DNA of 64,000 bases, from NCBI GenBank assembly GCA_030374805.1, contig JARGSG010000225.1, forward strand, positions 124,001 through 188,000, written 5' to 3'. Under the pieces are notes generated by a model. That model did not search any database, was not told where the DNA came from, and saw nothing but the letters and a program-made list of their open reading frames with translations. The translations under genes were made by a program, and so were the position numbers. Below are positions 10,126 through 19,201 of the stretch, in pieces (positions within the stretch are counted from its first letter, which is position 1; the number at the start of each line of letters is the position of its first letter). Source of the stretch: Gracilaria gracilis. Its lineage: Eukaryota; Rhodophyta; Florideophyceae; Gracilariales; Gracilariaceae.

Positions 10126-11140
10126 CGAACTCATAGTAATGCAAAGAGCCCTTCTTCTTCGCCTGCACAGCCAATTCACCTTCAACAAAGTCCTCATGAA
10201 CAATCTCGCCCCGATCATTTCTCAAAGCCAACATACCTGCCTCAACTGTCACCGCCTTCAACTGCGCAGAGTTAAATTGCTGACATTGCGCAGCAATCTC
10301 TCTGAAGTTGACATCCTTATTCACATTCATCTTTTCATCTTTCGAGAATGAATATGCAGGATAATCGTTCACGCACTTTCGTCCGGTAACACAAACTCAA
10401 TCTTTCTGTCAATTCGACCGGACCTCAGCAACGCCAGATCCAGAATACCTACGCGATTGGTGGCAGCAATCACCTTGATATTGTCATCGGGTGGAAGGCC
10501 GCCAAGTTGATTGAGCATAGTTCTGTGCACCTCTCGATTGCCACTCAGCTCAGAATCAAATCGCTTGGTACTAATGGCATCCAATTCATCAATAAAGGTA
10601 ATGGTTGGGCCCGTTTCCTTCGCCGGCACAAAAGCATCACACACAAGTTTTGCACCATAGCCAATGAACATCTGCACAAGTTGTGGGCCCCTAGGGTTCA
10701 CGAATGTAGCGTTTCTCTGCGTAGCACACGCACGAGCTAAAATCGTCCTTCCAACATCAGGGAGACCACACATTAGCACGTCCTTCGGCGGTCGGATTTC
10801 CATGGCATCGAGACGCTCATTTTGTGTTAATGGTAGTACAACGGCTTCTACAAGCTCTCGGATCTGCTTGCCAAGTCCACCGACGTCTGCGTACCACTCT
10901 GTTGGGTCTCATCAAGCTCCAAGGCCTTGACTCACGAGTCGAACTCCGCAGGGAGTTTTTTCAGAACGAGATAGGCATCTTTGTTGACGCAAACCATATG
11001 CCCCGGCTTAGTTTCCAGCTTTTCCGCGGGAACCGTCCAATGAAAGGCAGGAATACATATGCTATGTCTGGTCTTTAGTCTTCAGCACACCATTTACCTT
11101 GCGCTGCGAGTCAAGATCGCCATTAGCACCATCCACGCGC
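10126..11140 (-). pseudogene. RPT5 pseudogene
   Basis: Closely follows the intact RPT5 gene from its C-terminal end (KKGSLHYY at 10130) to about residue 110 near 11140. It is disabled by at least two frameshifts (one near 10370, others above 10820), small deletions, and a Walker A changed from GPPGVGKT to GLPDVGRT, so the nucleotide-binding lysine is lost. The stop codon is also lost and the frame runs on into the adjoining ALG11 remnant. The N-terminal coiled-coil part is absent; homology ends shortly before the transposon-like element at 11207. Confidence 0.93.
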
Positions 11141-11206
11141 CATGTGGCAGTGTGGCGGCGCAGTGGCGTTGCGTAGTGGCCGGGCGCCCTCCTCCCGACT
11201 AGGCTA

Positions 11207-12148
11207 CCCCTCCCATCGGTATGATTTGGCACAAATTTTTTTCTAGAGTTCATTGCGGGCGCAATTATAGCCACAACATTAAAAAAAAAACATCAGAGAG
11301 TAGGGGATGGAGTCCATTACCACAACAAACAAGCATATCAAACATTACTCATTCGTAACTTGCACAATCCGAAAGACACTACCTGTGTCTCTCGATATTC
11401 TCAGAAACCGCTAGTGGTTCAATTTGCCACATTTTCAAACAGGACCTTGAGCGAATCGACGAAAACCTTCTCGTCTTCGTCAAGACCGGCAATCAATCCG
11501 CTGCCGTTATCGTAGCACTGCACGTCATTCATCGACGTCGCAGGCGCAAGGACACCATTTTGGCGACGCGGCTTTCCTCTGGGTATACCAGAAACCGCCA
11601 AAACCTTCCGCTTCTCAATCAGCTTTTTTACGGTAAGGTATTTAGCAGGCAACCCTGACAAAAGGACTTCACTCCCTTTTCTGGAAGCAGTATGCACTGT
11701 TTATGGGGCACGATTGGACACCTTTTCCAGAATAAAGGAGGAAGAGGCATGATTCTTCAACACATTCTACTTGCGTTTATGGCAACAGTTGGGTTCAGAG
11801 TGTTATCCAGTATCTCACTAACCATGCTTAGCCCTCTAGCATGAGTGGAACAAGTTCTACCCATAGTCTGGGAGCGATGACTGTTGCAGGCGTATTTTTT
11901 TCGGCGCTTTTTGCGCTGCCACTTAAGTCCGAAATGCCAGCGCAGTAAAAATGTAGAAGGAATCTCGCATCCAGACCTGCAACATGGAGGCCGGCTTTCT
12001 AGGCGCCTATCAGCTCAAAGAGTGATATCGAAGGCATCGAACGGAGTCGTTTGTGGACGTTCCCACAACAAGGCGCCTTGACGAGACTGTCAAGATCCGA
12101 AAACACCCCAAATTATTCCTATGTCCCAAATCATACCGATGGGAGGGG
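11207..12148. mobile_element. Mariner/Stowaway-like element, probably non-autonomous
   Basis: A perfect 26-bp inverted repeat is present at 11204-11229 and 12126-12151. Taking the TA inside each arm as the target duplication, the element is 942 bp with termini CCCCTCCCATCGGTATGATT. That TA-CTCCCTCC-like end is the style of mariner/Stowaway TIRs. The interior has no intact transposase: a 90-residue minus-strand frame at about 11419-11697 is preceded by other short frames, and no DDE motif could be recognised. It could be a deleted autonomous copy or a MITE. Confidence 0.75.
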
Positions 12149-12290
12149 TAGTATCTACCAACGGTACATAAGATACTTTTCACAAGAGCCGCTCGACATT
12201 GCCGTCAAGCTTCCGTGCCATTCGCCAAATGTAGCCACAGAGCGGCCATTTTCTGTATTCGGATTTCGTATGGCCGCAACATGGGCGGGC

Positions 12291-13520
12291 TCATGCATTG
12301 CTGCCGTGTGACAACTTGTGCTCTGACGTGGCACTGCTTTGCTCTTCCTCGCAGTTGCACGGCCTCTCGGTGCGCCACCAGCGCGTTGCCGCGAGTAGCG
12401 CCCTCCAGCCAACCGCCGTCGGCGTCGCGTCGCGCGTCTCCGCCGGCTCGACGTACATGACGTGGCGCTTCTCCTCCCGCACAGCCACGAGCATGGGCTC
12501 GCCGTTCCCCACGGCGGGCGCGCCCTCGCGGCGCGTCACGCGCGTGGCCCAGTGCAGCGGGTTGGCGACGTCGCAGAGCACGTGCCGACGCCCGCAGACA
12601 GCCGTGGCAGCCGCGGCGGCCGCTGCGGTCGCCCACAGCACGGCGGCGACTGCTAGCAGTGACGCTGGCACTCGCGTCGCCGCCGCGCTCTCTGGGAAAT
12701 TGCACGTGGCGCGTTCGGCGCCGAGGAATGCGCGGCGGCGCAGCTCGATAGGGTCGTTGATGTTTTCGTCGGCTGCGGCCAGCAGGCGGCGTGCTAGTTG
12801 AGGGAACAGCGTGGAGGCGTTCGCAGTGAAGAACAATGAGGTGTCCAGGTACGGGATGGGGAAGGGCTCCTGCTGCAGCTGGCGCAGCTCGGAGCTGTAG
12901 ATGAAATCTGAAAAGCGAACGGTGGTAGAAAGATTGGCACGCGATGAAGACAGCGTGCGGAACACGATGCAAAGCTGCTTCTCACAGAACAGCAGCGGGT
13001 CAGGGAAGGGGCGCGCCGGCGACGGTGGGGTGGCCTCGGCGATGGACTGGTCGCGTTCGTTGCGCGCAGGGAAGCGTAGCAGCGGCGCAGACGCGCACAG
13101 AACGTCCTGGGAGCTCACACTGTAGTTTCCGGCGTGCAGCGTGACCATGCCATTGTCGATGCGTAGGCAACGCAGCAGCGCGATGTCGGAGAGCGGATCG
13201 GTGAATGGCGGACCAGAGCGCGCCAACAGCGATTCCATCGCCATGCAACGATGCGCCGACGGACGCTTGCGCACGTCCGGATCGGACAGGAAGGACAGTG
13301 CGATCTCCAGACCGAGGAAGATCGTGGCGGCGACAAAGCGCAGTCGCGACCGCCGCGTCAGCGCCGGTCGAACGGCGACGGGAAAGCCATCCTGCAGCCG
13401 CGTAGAGTGACGGCGCGTTGAATGCACACGGGATGCGTTCACTAACGCGCGCTCGGCTGCGAAGGAAAGCAGCGCGGACATCAGGCTCACGAACTGTGCC
13501 TTGAGCGGCAGAAGCACCAT
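12291..13520 (-). CDS. Hypothetical membrane protein, two predicted TM segments
   Basis: A 409-residue single frame, ATG at 13520 (the frame reaches 13541 only through a TTG). I recognise no family. Visible features: a hydrophobic segment near residues 62-80 (FVAATIFLGLEIALSFL), a long central region with scattered cysteines and NYS, NLS, NAS potential glycosylation sites, a second strong hydrophobic segment near residues 282-312 (LLAVAAVLWATAAAAAAATA), and a hydrophilic tail. The layout suggests a lumenal or extracellular loop between two spans. GC-rich codon use and uninterrupted length argue that it is real. Confidence 0.6.
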   Translation of the reverse strand: MVLLPLKAQFVSLMSALLSFAAERALVNASRVHSTRRHSTRLQDGFPVAVRPALTRRSRLRFVAATIFLGLEIALSFLSDPDVRKRPSAHRCMAMESLLARSGPPFTDPLSDIALLRCLRIDNGMVTLHAGNYSVSSQDVLCASAPLLRFPARNERDQSIAEATPPSPARPFPDPLLFCEKQLCIVFRTLSSSRANLSTTVRFSDFIYSSELRQLQQEPFPIPYLDTSLFFTANASTLFPQLARRLLAAADENINDPIELRRRAFLGAERATCNFPESAAATRVPASLLAVAAVLWATAAAAAAATAVCGRRHVLCDVANPLHWATRVTRREGAPAVGNGEPMLVAVREEKRHVMYVEPAETRDATPTAVGWRALLAATRWWRTERPCNCEEEQSSATSEHKLSHGSNA

Positions 13521-14394
13521 TGTGGCGATGGGAGCTGTCAAAGGGGGGCTCTTCGCACCTGATCAGTCCCCGATGCTGATCGATACACTCGCTCGCCGTA
13601 TATTGAAAGCATTTACGTTTGCGAAGCCCATTTGTACGCAGTACCCTGTATCCCCATCCCTTTCAAATTTTCGGGGCGGAGGTAGTACGGCTCTAGCGCC
13701 TTGTTGGGTCGTTGATGTTAAAAAGATGTATCTCTATGTAGAGTCTAGCTACGGCTATGGAAATGCAATTAAAGCATATGCGTGTATTTCGCCAATGGTA
13801 AACGCTCACGACCAAATGTGTAAAATGACAACCAACTTTTGCCCGTAACGTAAAGCCGTCAATACTCGAAACGTAGAAAACGAAACCTGTCAAGCTTTTT
13901 AGCAGCCTATCGCGAAGACACAGTTTAGTATTGCACCCAAGTTTGACGCCAATCGAACCAACGATAATATAAAGTGAGAGCGACATGAACAGGGCACAAA
14001 AAGTTGCCTAAAACAGAACCCGTGTTGGACACGTGCCGTTCTTTTCAATGAATCTTCTTCTTCGTTCCTCGAAATTCCGGTGCCTAACCTTTATCTACTT
14101 TACACGACGATATTGAACACCTTTTCTCATAAAAGTTGTACTCACATTGTGACGCGAACACTTTGCAATGCAAAGTGTATTAGTTGCTTGGCCTTCTATC
14201 ATATCGCGCCCGCCGGCTCGAAAAGATTATCGCTGCCAACTGGACTCATACAGAACACGACCCTTAAATAATAATAGCCATAGATTTTAGTGAAGGTCAG
14301 TATTTGAACAAGTTTTACTCTCTCCAGTCATCTTCTGAACAAACAAGTCGTCTCTCACGTTCACGTTCTGTCATACCCGCAAACTGGATATCCA
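13521..14394. other. Intergenic, no gene seen
   Basis: AT-richer than its neighbours. Short open frames exist on both strands but none has recognisable content. It must include the promoter of the membrane-protein gene on its left and the 3' end of the metallopeptidase-like gene on its right. Confidence 0.5.
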
Positions 14395-15327
14395 TCAGGG
14401 ACAAGCAAACAACTCTCTGTGTTTTGACTCGTACTCTCCGAAAGAGTGTATTTCTCCTGGGTTTCCCTCCAACACGTGCCACATTTGAGACGCGCTGCTG
14501 GAACAGCTATCCTGCAGCGCCCGAAGCGCGGCTGCCACATTGCCCTCAATTGCATGCGATCCCTGCGCATCCGAGTCGAGGCAAGCGTTCTCCCAGTACA
14601 AGGCCCATCCTTCATTGAATGCAAAGCCCTCCGAGCTGTCCGTGCTGCAGTCGTGCCCTATTAACTGCGAAGAGCCGTACTTGCTCTCGTCACTTTCAAA
14701 GTGCGCCCCGTCTCCGTCGTAGTAGTGCCTAATCACATGCGCCAGTTCGTGCTTCGCAACCGATGCCGTCCACTCAAAGATACCGTCGTAGATAACCTCC
14801 GTGTACCGCACGTACGGAAATGATGTCTGCGTTTGTGAACTCTGAATAAAGAAGCGTGTCGGGTTGCGTTGCCCGACACGATTGTAGTAGTCCAATGTGG
14901 CGATATAAAAGGATGTATACGCGTTGCACGCGCTTGAGTCAACTTCCACGTCGCCTATATCCGCCACACTGCTGCTGGAGTCCACTGCGATGTCGTCGCC
15001 TTGCCTCACCCGGAAATCCGCTTTGCTCGAGATGTGCGAGTACTCCACTCGGATTGATAGTATCGGCCTTCTACCATCAGGCAAGTAGTGCGGCACGCCT
15101 GTCACGCTGAAGGAGCCGTCTTGCTCCGTCTTGGCAAAGCCGATCAGATTGTCCATAAATCCAATTCTGTGCTCTAGCACAATGGATGTGCCCGCAATGC
15201 TCACGCCAAAGCACAGAAGTCTCCCCTTCACCGTGACAGTCGGCCTAGCTTGGCATTGCGCATCTGTGTTCCTTGGATTGAATAAAAACAGGAGAGCCAT
15301 TAAGAGAGGACATGCAGCGGAGAACAT
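14395..15327 (-). CDS. Secreted transthyretin-like / HExxH metallopeptidase-like protein
   Basis: A 310-residue protein starting at the ATG 15327. Residues 1-23 look like a signal peptide with cleavage after about TDA. Residues about 29-110 (VTVKGRLLCFG, then TEQDGSFSVTGVP) resemble the transthyretin-like domain known from secreted nematode proteins. Residues 193-197 are HELAH, followed about 40 residues later by FNEGWALYWE (Glu239), a spacing and motif typical of gluzincin-type zinc metallopeptidases, in which the two histidines and the downstream glutamate bind zinc. Several cysteines downstream could form disulfides. I infer an extracellular or wall-located protease; the substrate is unknown. 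The domain pairing is unusual to me. The frame is uninterrupted. Confidence 0.72.
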   Translation of the reverse strand: MFSAACPLLMALLFLFNPRNTDAQCQARPTVTVKGRLLCFGVSIAGTSIVLEHRIGFMDNLIGFAKTEQDGSFSVTGVPHYLPDGRRPILSIRVEYSHISSKADFRVRQGDDIAVDSSSSVADIGDVEVDSSACNAYTSFYIATLDYYNRVGQRNPTRFFIQSSQTQTSFPYVRYTEVIYDGIFEWTASVAKHELAHVIRHYYDGDGAHFESDESKYGSSQLIGHDCSTDSSEGFAFNEGWALYWENACLDSDAQGSHAIEGNVAAALRALQDSCSSSASQMWHVLEGNPGEIHSFGEYESKHRELFACP

Positions 15328-15743
15328 GATAGGGTGCTAATGGATGAAAGCTTGATTTGAAAGGGAAATTCTGAAGTACTTCGGACGTACTCGGTTTCCT
15401 TCCTCGTTTCCGGGAGTGTTAAGAACGTGACAGCACAGCTGTTCAGAAAACTCTATCACTCCGAGTTGTGTTGGTGAGTAATTCATTCCCTCGCAATTTG
15501 TCACATGTGCATATTGGGGAACTGCTGATCTCTTGATATCCCAAATAAATAGCTGAAGCAGTCAATGACATGACACTTCGTAAGTATGGCTCACGAAACT
15601 TGTCTTGACTCTTTTAAGATATCTCTACACAATATCATAGCCACAAACAAAACAAAAAATCAGTACACGGTACCCTTGTAGTGTAGTAAGTTACACTGCT
15701 TTTGAAAGACGTGCTGTGCCGCATCATGCCGGCATACATCATG

Positions 15744-15829
15744 TACGGAGGGGGCGCCGTACCTGTGATATACATGATGATGATGATGATGATGATGATG
15801 TATCTCACAGGTACGGCGCCCCCTCCGTA
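15744..15829. repeat. Hairpin with 25-bp perfect arms and ATG-repeat loop
   Basis: The left arm begins TACGGAGGGGGCGCCGTACC at 15744 and its exact reverse complement ends at 15829. Arms are 25 bp perfect and extend to 32 bp with one mismatch. The loop is a run of about nine ATG/GAT units (about 15775-15799). It sits in the spacer upstream of the metallopeptidase-like gene. Confidence 0.95.
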
Positions 15830-16068
15830 TGGTAGTTTGCTGTGACGCGAGAAGTGTTAGCTCAGAATTTATATTTTTCTACACTTCTACCGCATTAAGC
15901 GCTGTCCCCGATATTCCCAATGATGTATCTGATGAGAAATACGAATACAGCTTACTTCATTTGACCTTGTTGTCAATCAAGTAATGCTCATCGCGATTCT
16001 CAGATAAGAACGAGTACAATCCTTGACAATTGGCACCGGATGGGTGCGGCTCTTCCATCACTCCACAC
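15830..16068. other. Spacer
   Basis: No feature recognised between the hairpin and the small secreted-protein candidate. The stretch 15328-15743 on the other side of the hairpin is likewise without a recognisable gene and should hold the promoter of the metallopeptidase-like gene. Confidence 0.4.
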
Positions 16069-16515
16069 ATGTTTGTCACAAGATTGCTCCTGCTCTTGAT
16101 CGCCTCAGCTTTTTGGCGGCACACAGCAGCGATAACAATCACTTGTATCGTTGGAAAACGGTCGAAAGCATGCTTCACCCAATTTGGACAAAGAGCTCTT
16201 TGTCGCGGCCCTCTTGGTCCTGGAGGTGCGACTGCTGTATTGACAGTGGAGGGCAATGAACAAGACTTCATGAATGCCACGGACATTTTTGTACTTCGAG
16301 AAGAAGGAGGGAGTTCGCCGTGCTTCGAAACCTCTGGGACACTGACGGTTTCGAGTAACTCAGAAGGAAGTTTTGATCCAACTCTTGTGACATGTGCCGT
16401 CGTTGCTGTCCCGAGAGCAGATGGTGAGGGAGGTTTCTCTGGGATCAACCGCTCAAGGTTCGGTCGGTGTGGGAGGGACTGCCAAAAATGTCGGCCACGC
16501 CGCAGGTCAGGTTAA
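16069..16515 (+). CDS. Possible small secreted protein, unknown function
   Basis: A 148-residue frame starting at the ATG 16069. Residues 1-21 (MFVTRLLLLLIASAFWRHTAA) look like a signal peptide. The body has several cysteines and an NAT site, and a basic, cysteine-containing tail (RFGRCGRDCQKCRPRRRSG) that could be read-through of a frameshifted end. No family recognised. It lies 0.7 kb from the secreted metallopeptidase-like gene on the opposite strand. The signal peptide is the main reason for listing it. Confidence 0.38.
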   Translation: MFVTRLLLLLIASAFWRHTAAITITCIVGKRSKACFTQFGQRALCRGPLGPGGATAVLTVEGNEQDFMNATDIFVLREEGGSSPCFETSGTLTVSSNSEGSFDPTLVTCAVVAVPRADGEGGFSGINRSRFGRCGRDCQKCRPRRRSG

Positions 16516-17190
16516 GCCTCTAAGTTGGCAGTTGACGCATAAAGTTGTGGAAGGAAACCACTGTCGGTGTACCGTTGTAGCAATAGCAGTAGAAAGGATA
16601 GTGAGCTTTGCGCGAATCAATCCACAAATATCTACTGTCGTTGCGATTTAGAAGGGGCGCTGGAAAAAGCGAGTAAATGTCAAAGTTTGGCACGAAGTAA
16701 ACATTTCGGTCCTTTTGGTTGCAAGGAACATATATGAGTGAGGAACTACAAAAGTTACACTACTCTAAGCAACGTATTCAACGCACAGCGCTGTGCACAG
16801 CGCGCTGCAAGCAAGCAGCAGATGCGAAACGTTCGTAATGTTCTACCTTCGTGCTTTGAAGAAAGCCAGTACTTTACTCGTCTAAAGCATGCCTAGAAAG
16901 AAAGAGAGGATCCTTTTCAATTAAACCTATATTAGATTTCCAAATATTGCTCTTGAGTGCGTTTGTGCGTAATTCTGCCTAATCACACAGAACCAGTCCG
17001 AATTGATAATCAACTTTGTTCTTTGCAAGCAATGGGAGCATCCTGAAATAGCAAAAACACTATATCGTATTATGGGTGTTTGCGGTTTTGCGTATCGTAG
17101 CGCTTTCTGAAACCACAACAGAGCAATATAAAAATTAAACCACCTCTCTACAGAGATCTTTTATTTCGTCTCTTTACGGTTCAACAACTG
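16516..17190. other. AT-rich spacer before the transposon nest
   Basis: No gene recognised. Base composition shifts from GC-rich to AT-rich here, marking the border between the host-gene sector and the transposon sector. Confidence 0.5.
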
Positions 17191-17999
17191 GCGTCTATTT
17201 CACAACTGACCTCATAATATGAGGTCCGTTTTCACACCCATAAATTTTCAGTAAAAGTTTTCACTTTTTCAAAAAAACACTTTCTTCCAATCTCCGTCGA
17301 CTCCTCTTTGATAGCGTTGCCCTCGGTAACCAACGACGCCCATCGCATGGACACAACAATCGGTGATAAACGACCTGTACAAAAAATTGGCACAAAGCCT
17401 CTCTCCAAGCATAACCTCTAATGCGCACTTAGATGTTTGCTGGAAGAGACAATCACAAAAAAGATGAATGCGTTACAGACCTTAAGACATAGCAGCCACT
17501 TTCTAAATTCTTGTTGCCGCAAGGCGCATATTTCATCTCTCTCCAGCTCTTTTCTGTTAAAAATTAAAATGATAACAGCAAAGCAATAAAACTAAAATTT
17601 TTTTCTCGTCCTTGACGGCAATAAGAATTTCAACAAGAGCAGTCTGCGCTTGGACTGTTCAAACTCAACGCCTCGTTCCAAGTATGCTGCTGCCCTCTCT
17701 TTCATTGCTTCAGCACTTCCTCATACGTTCACTCGATGTCAATTACGCCCATCTTGAGACAGAACAAATCACAAGGGGCATATACGTGTACATGCGTCCT
17801 CACAAAGCTTGGGCCCCATTACACGGGTAATGTGTGCAAGATTGTAGTGTCTATCGCACCATCGCGTTGACCTCATAATATGAGATAAGCCCATTGAGAG
17901 AGTATAATAAAGCATAAAATTACATCTCAGGCCTATAATGCGGACTTTTTAAATTTCAAAATTTGAAAAGTCTTTGTAAAGTCGTTTAACCCTTTTGAA

Positions 18000-18409
18000 T
18001 ATGAAAATTCTTATGGCTACAATAGTAGCCATAAAGACAGGCCAATGAGAGAACAGCATTTGTAACAGTCATCAAGCACAAGCCTCCACCGCTAGAAGCT
18101 TATGCATGCTAAGATGGCAACTGCGTTTCATCATGTTGCACCCCCAACACATCCACCGTGAACCGCCAAGCACGTTCTCCTGACCTCCCACCTCGTTCTC
18201 CGGCCTCGTTTTTGCCTTGCAGTTGGCGCCTACCGCATTCTCGGAAGCAGCTAGACTTTGTCACACAAAGCAACTAGCGCCCACTTACCTCCACAAATAC
18301 CTTTTCCGTAGCTCATGCTGTAATTCAAACCGCTACTCCATCACCTCGAGAAAAGGTTCAGAAGTGTATACAATTCTATCGTGCTTGGCTCCTTTGATTG
18401 TTCCCCGCC
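18000..18409. other. PB-A left internal noncoding region
   Basis: Contains the subterminal inverted-repeat block (18011-18034) and no recognisable gene before the split frame at 18410. Likely holds the promoter for that frame. Confidence 0.45.
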
Positions 18410-18583
18410 ATGAATATTGGTGAAAATGCTCGCAATTTTGTGGAGAATGGAGACAACAAACCCAGTAAGTCGGAGATAGATTTGCGCTGTGATGAACATG
18501 AGCCCGCAAGTACAACCCATGCACGGACTATCGAGAGAAAAGCGAAGCGTAATACACAGGAAAGAAATGGCTCTGATATGAAG
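18410..18583 (+). pseudogene. PB-A accessory frame, 5' part, interrupted by gypsy-1
   Basis: Starts at ATG 18410 (MNIGENARNF) and reads 58 codons of hydrophilic, charged sequence ending ERNGSDMK exactly at the target site TGAAG (18579-18583) of gypsy-1. The reading frame continues in phase after the second TGAAG copy at 28509, so the pre-insertion gene had about 173 codons. It is convergent with the PB-A transposase: the 3' part ends at 28861, nine bases before the transposase stop. No known function. Confidence 0.75.
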
Positions 18584-19125
18584 TGTAGTATAGTGTGCCC
18601 GGGTTGGTACAGAGTGTGTCTGATCAGCCGTTCACGTACGAAGGGGTAGTTCACGATGGGTTGGTGCCGTGGCACCGCCACATGTACGATTTGGTGATCA
18701 AGTGCCGGACGGGTTGGCACAGCGTACAAGTTGGCCACGTGTACCGACTTGGTGGTGACAATGCAAATTAGACCGATCGTACAGTAGTTAGTAATAGGGC
18801 CCACACCCGATATTTAGTTGTAGTTCGGATCTCCCGAGGCCCCCAATCGTAGACGACAAGCATCTTCTGCTGAACTTCTTCTTCGCTAGTTTGCACTAAC
18901 GATAGACCGCACGGCTACTCCGTTATTGGGTTTCTCAGACCGTTCGTACCCTTCCGCACGTTCCTGTACGTGCCTGGTGATACCAATCGTCCACTCTTCC
19001 TTCGACCGCCCGGTGCTTCCGCCCCTTCTCTCCGCTTGGGTTCATTACAGTCACAAGACTGTACGCTGCCGCCGCTCCCGTCTCAAGACCGCTTCGGACT
19101 CTTTGCTTTATTGTGTTATACCACA
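18584..19125 (+). repeat. Gypsy-1 left LTR
   Basis: 542 bp, beginning TGTAGTATAGTG and ending GTGTTATACCACA. Pairs with 27958-28508. Contains the pyrimidine-rich segment found in both copies near its 3' end. Confidence 0.95.
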
Positions 19126-19145
19126 TTGGTCTCCCGACCTAGAAG
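19126..19145 (+). promoter_or_regulatory. Gypsy-1 primer-binding-like site
   Basis: TTGGTCTCCCGACCTAG starts right after the LTR; TGG at its start suits pairing with a tRNA CCA end. Gypsy-2 has the near-identical TTGGTCTCCCAACTTAG at the same place (47688). The tRNA was not identified. Confidence 0.65.
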
Positions 19146-19201
19146 TGGAATTCGAGACCGTACGGAGCAGCAGAACCGATCGTGGAACTGATAGGTACAG
19201 T

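Noticed and set aside
11419..11697. Possible mariner transposase C-terminus in the 11.2-kb element
   Set aside because: Starts at GTG and shows no DDE/DDD motif; too weak to call.
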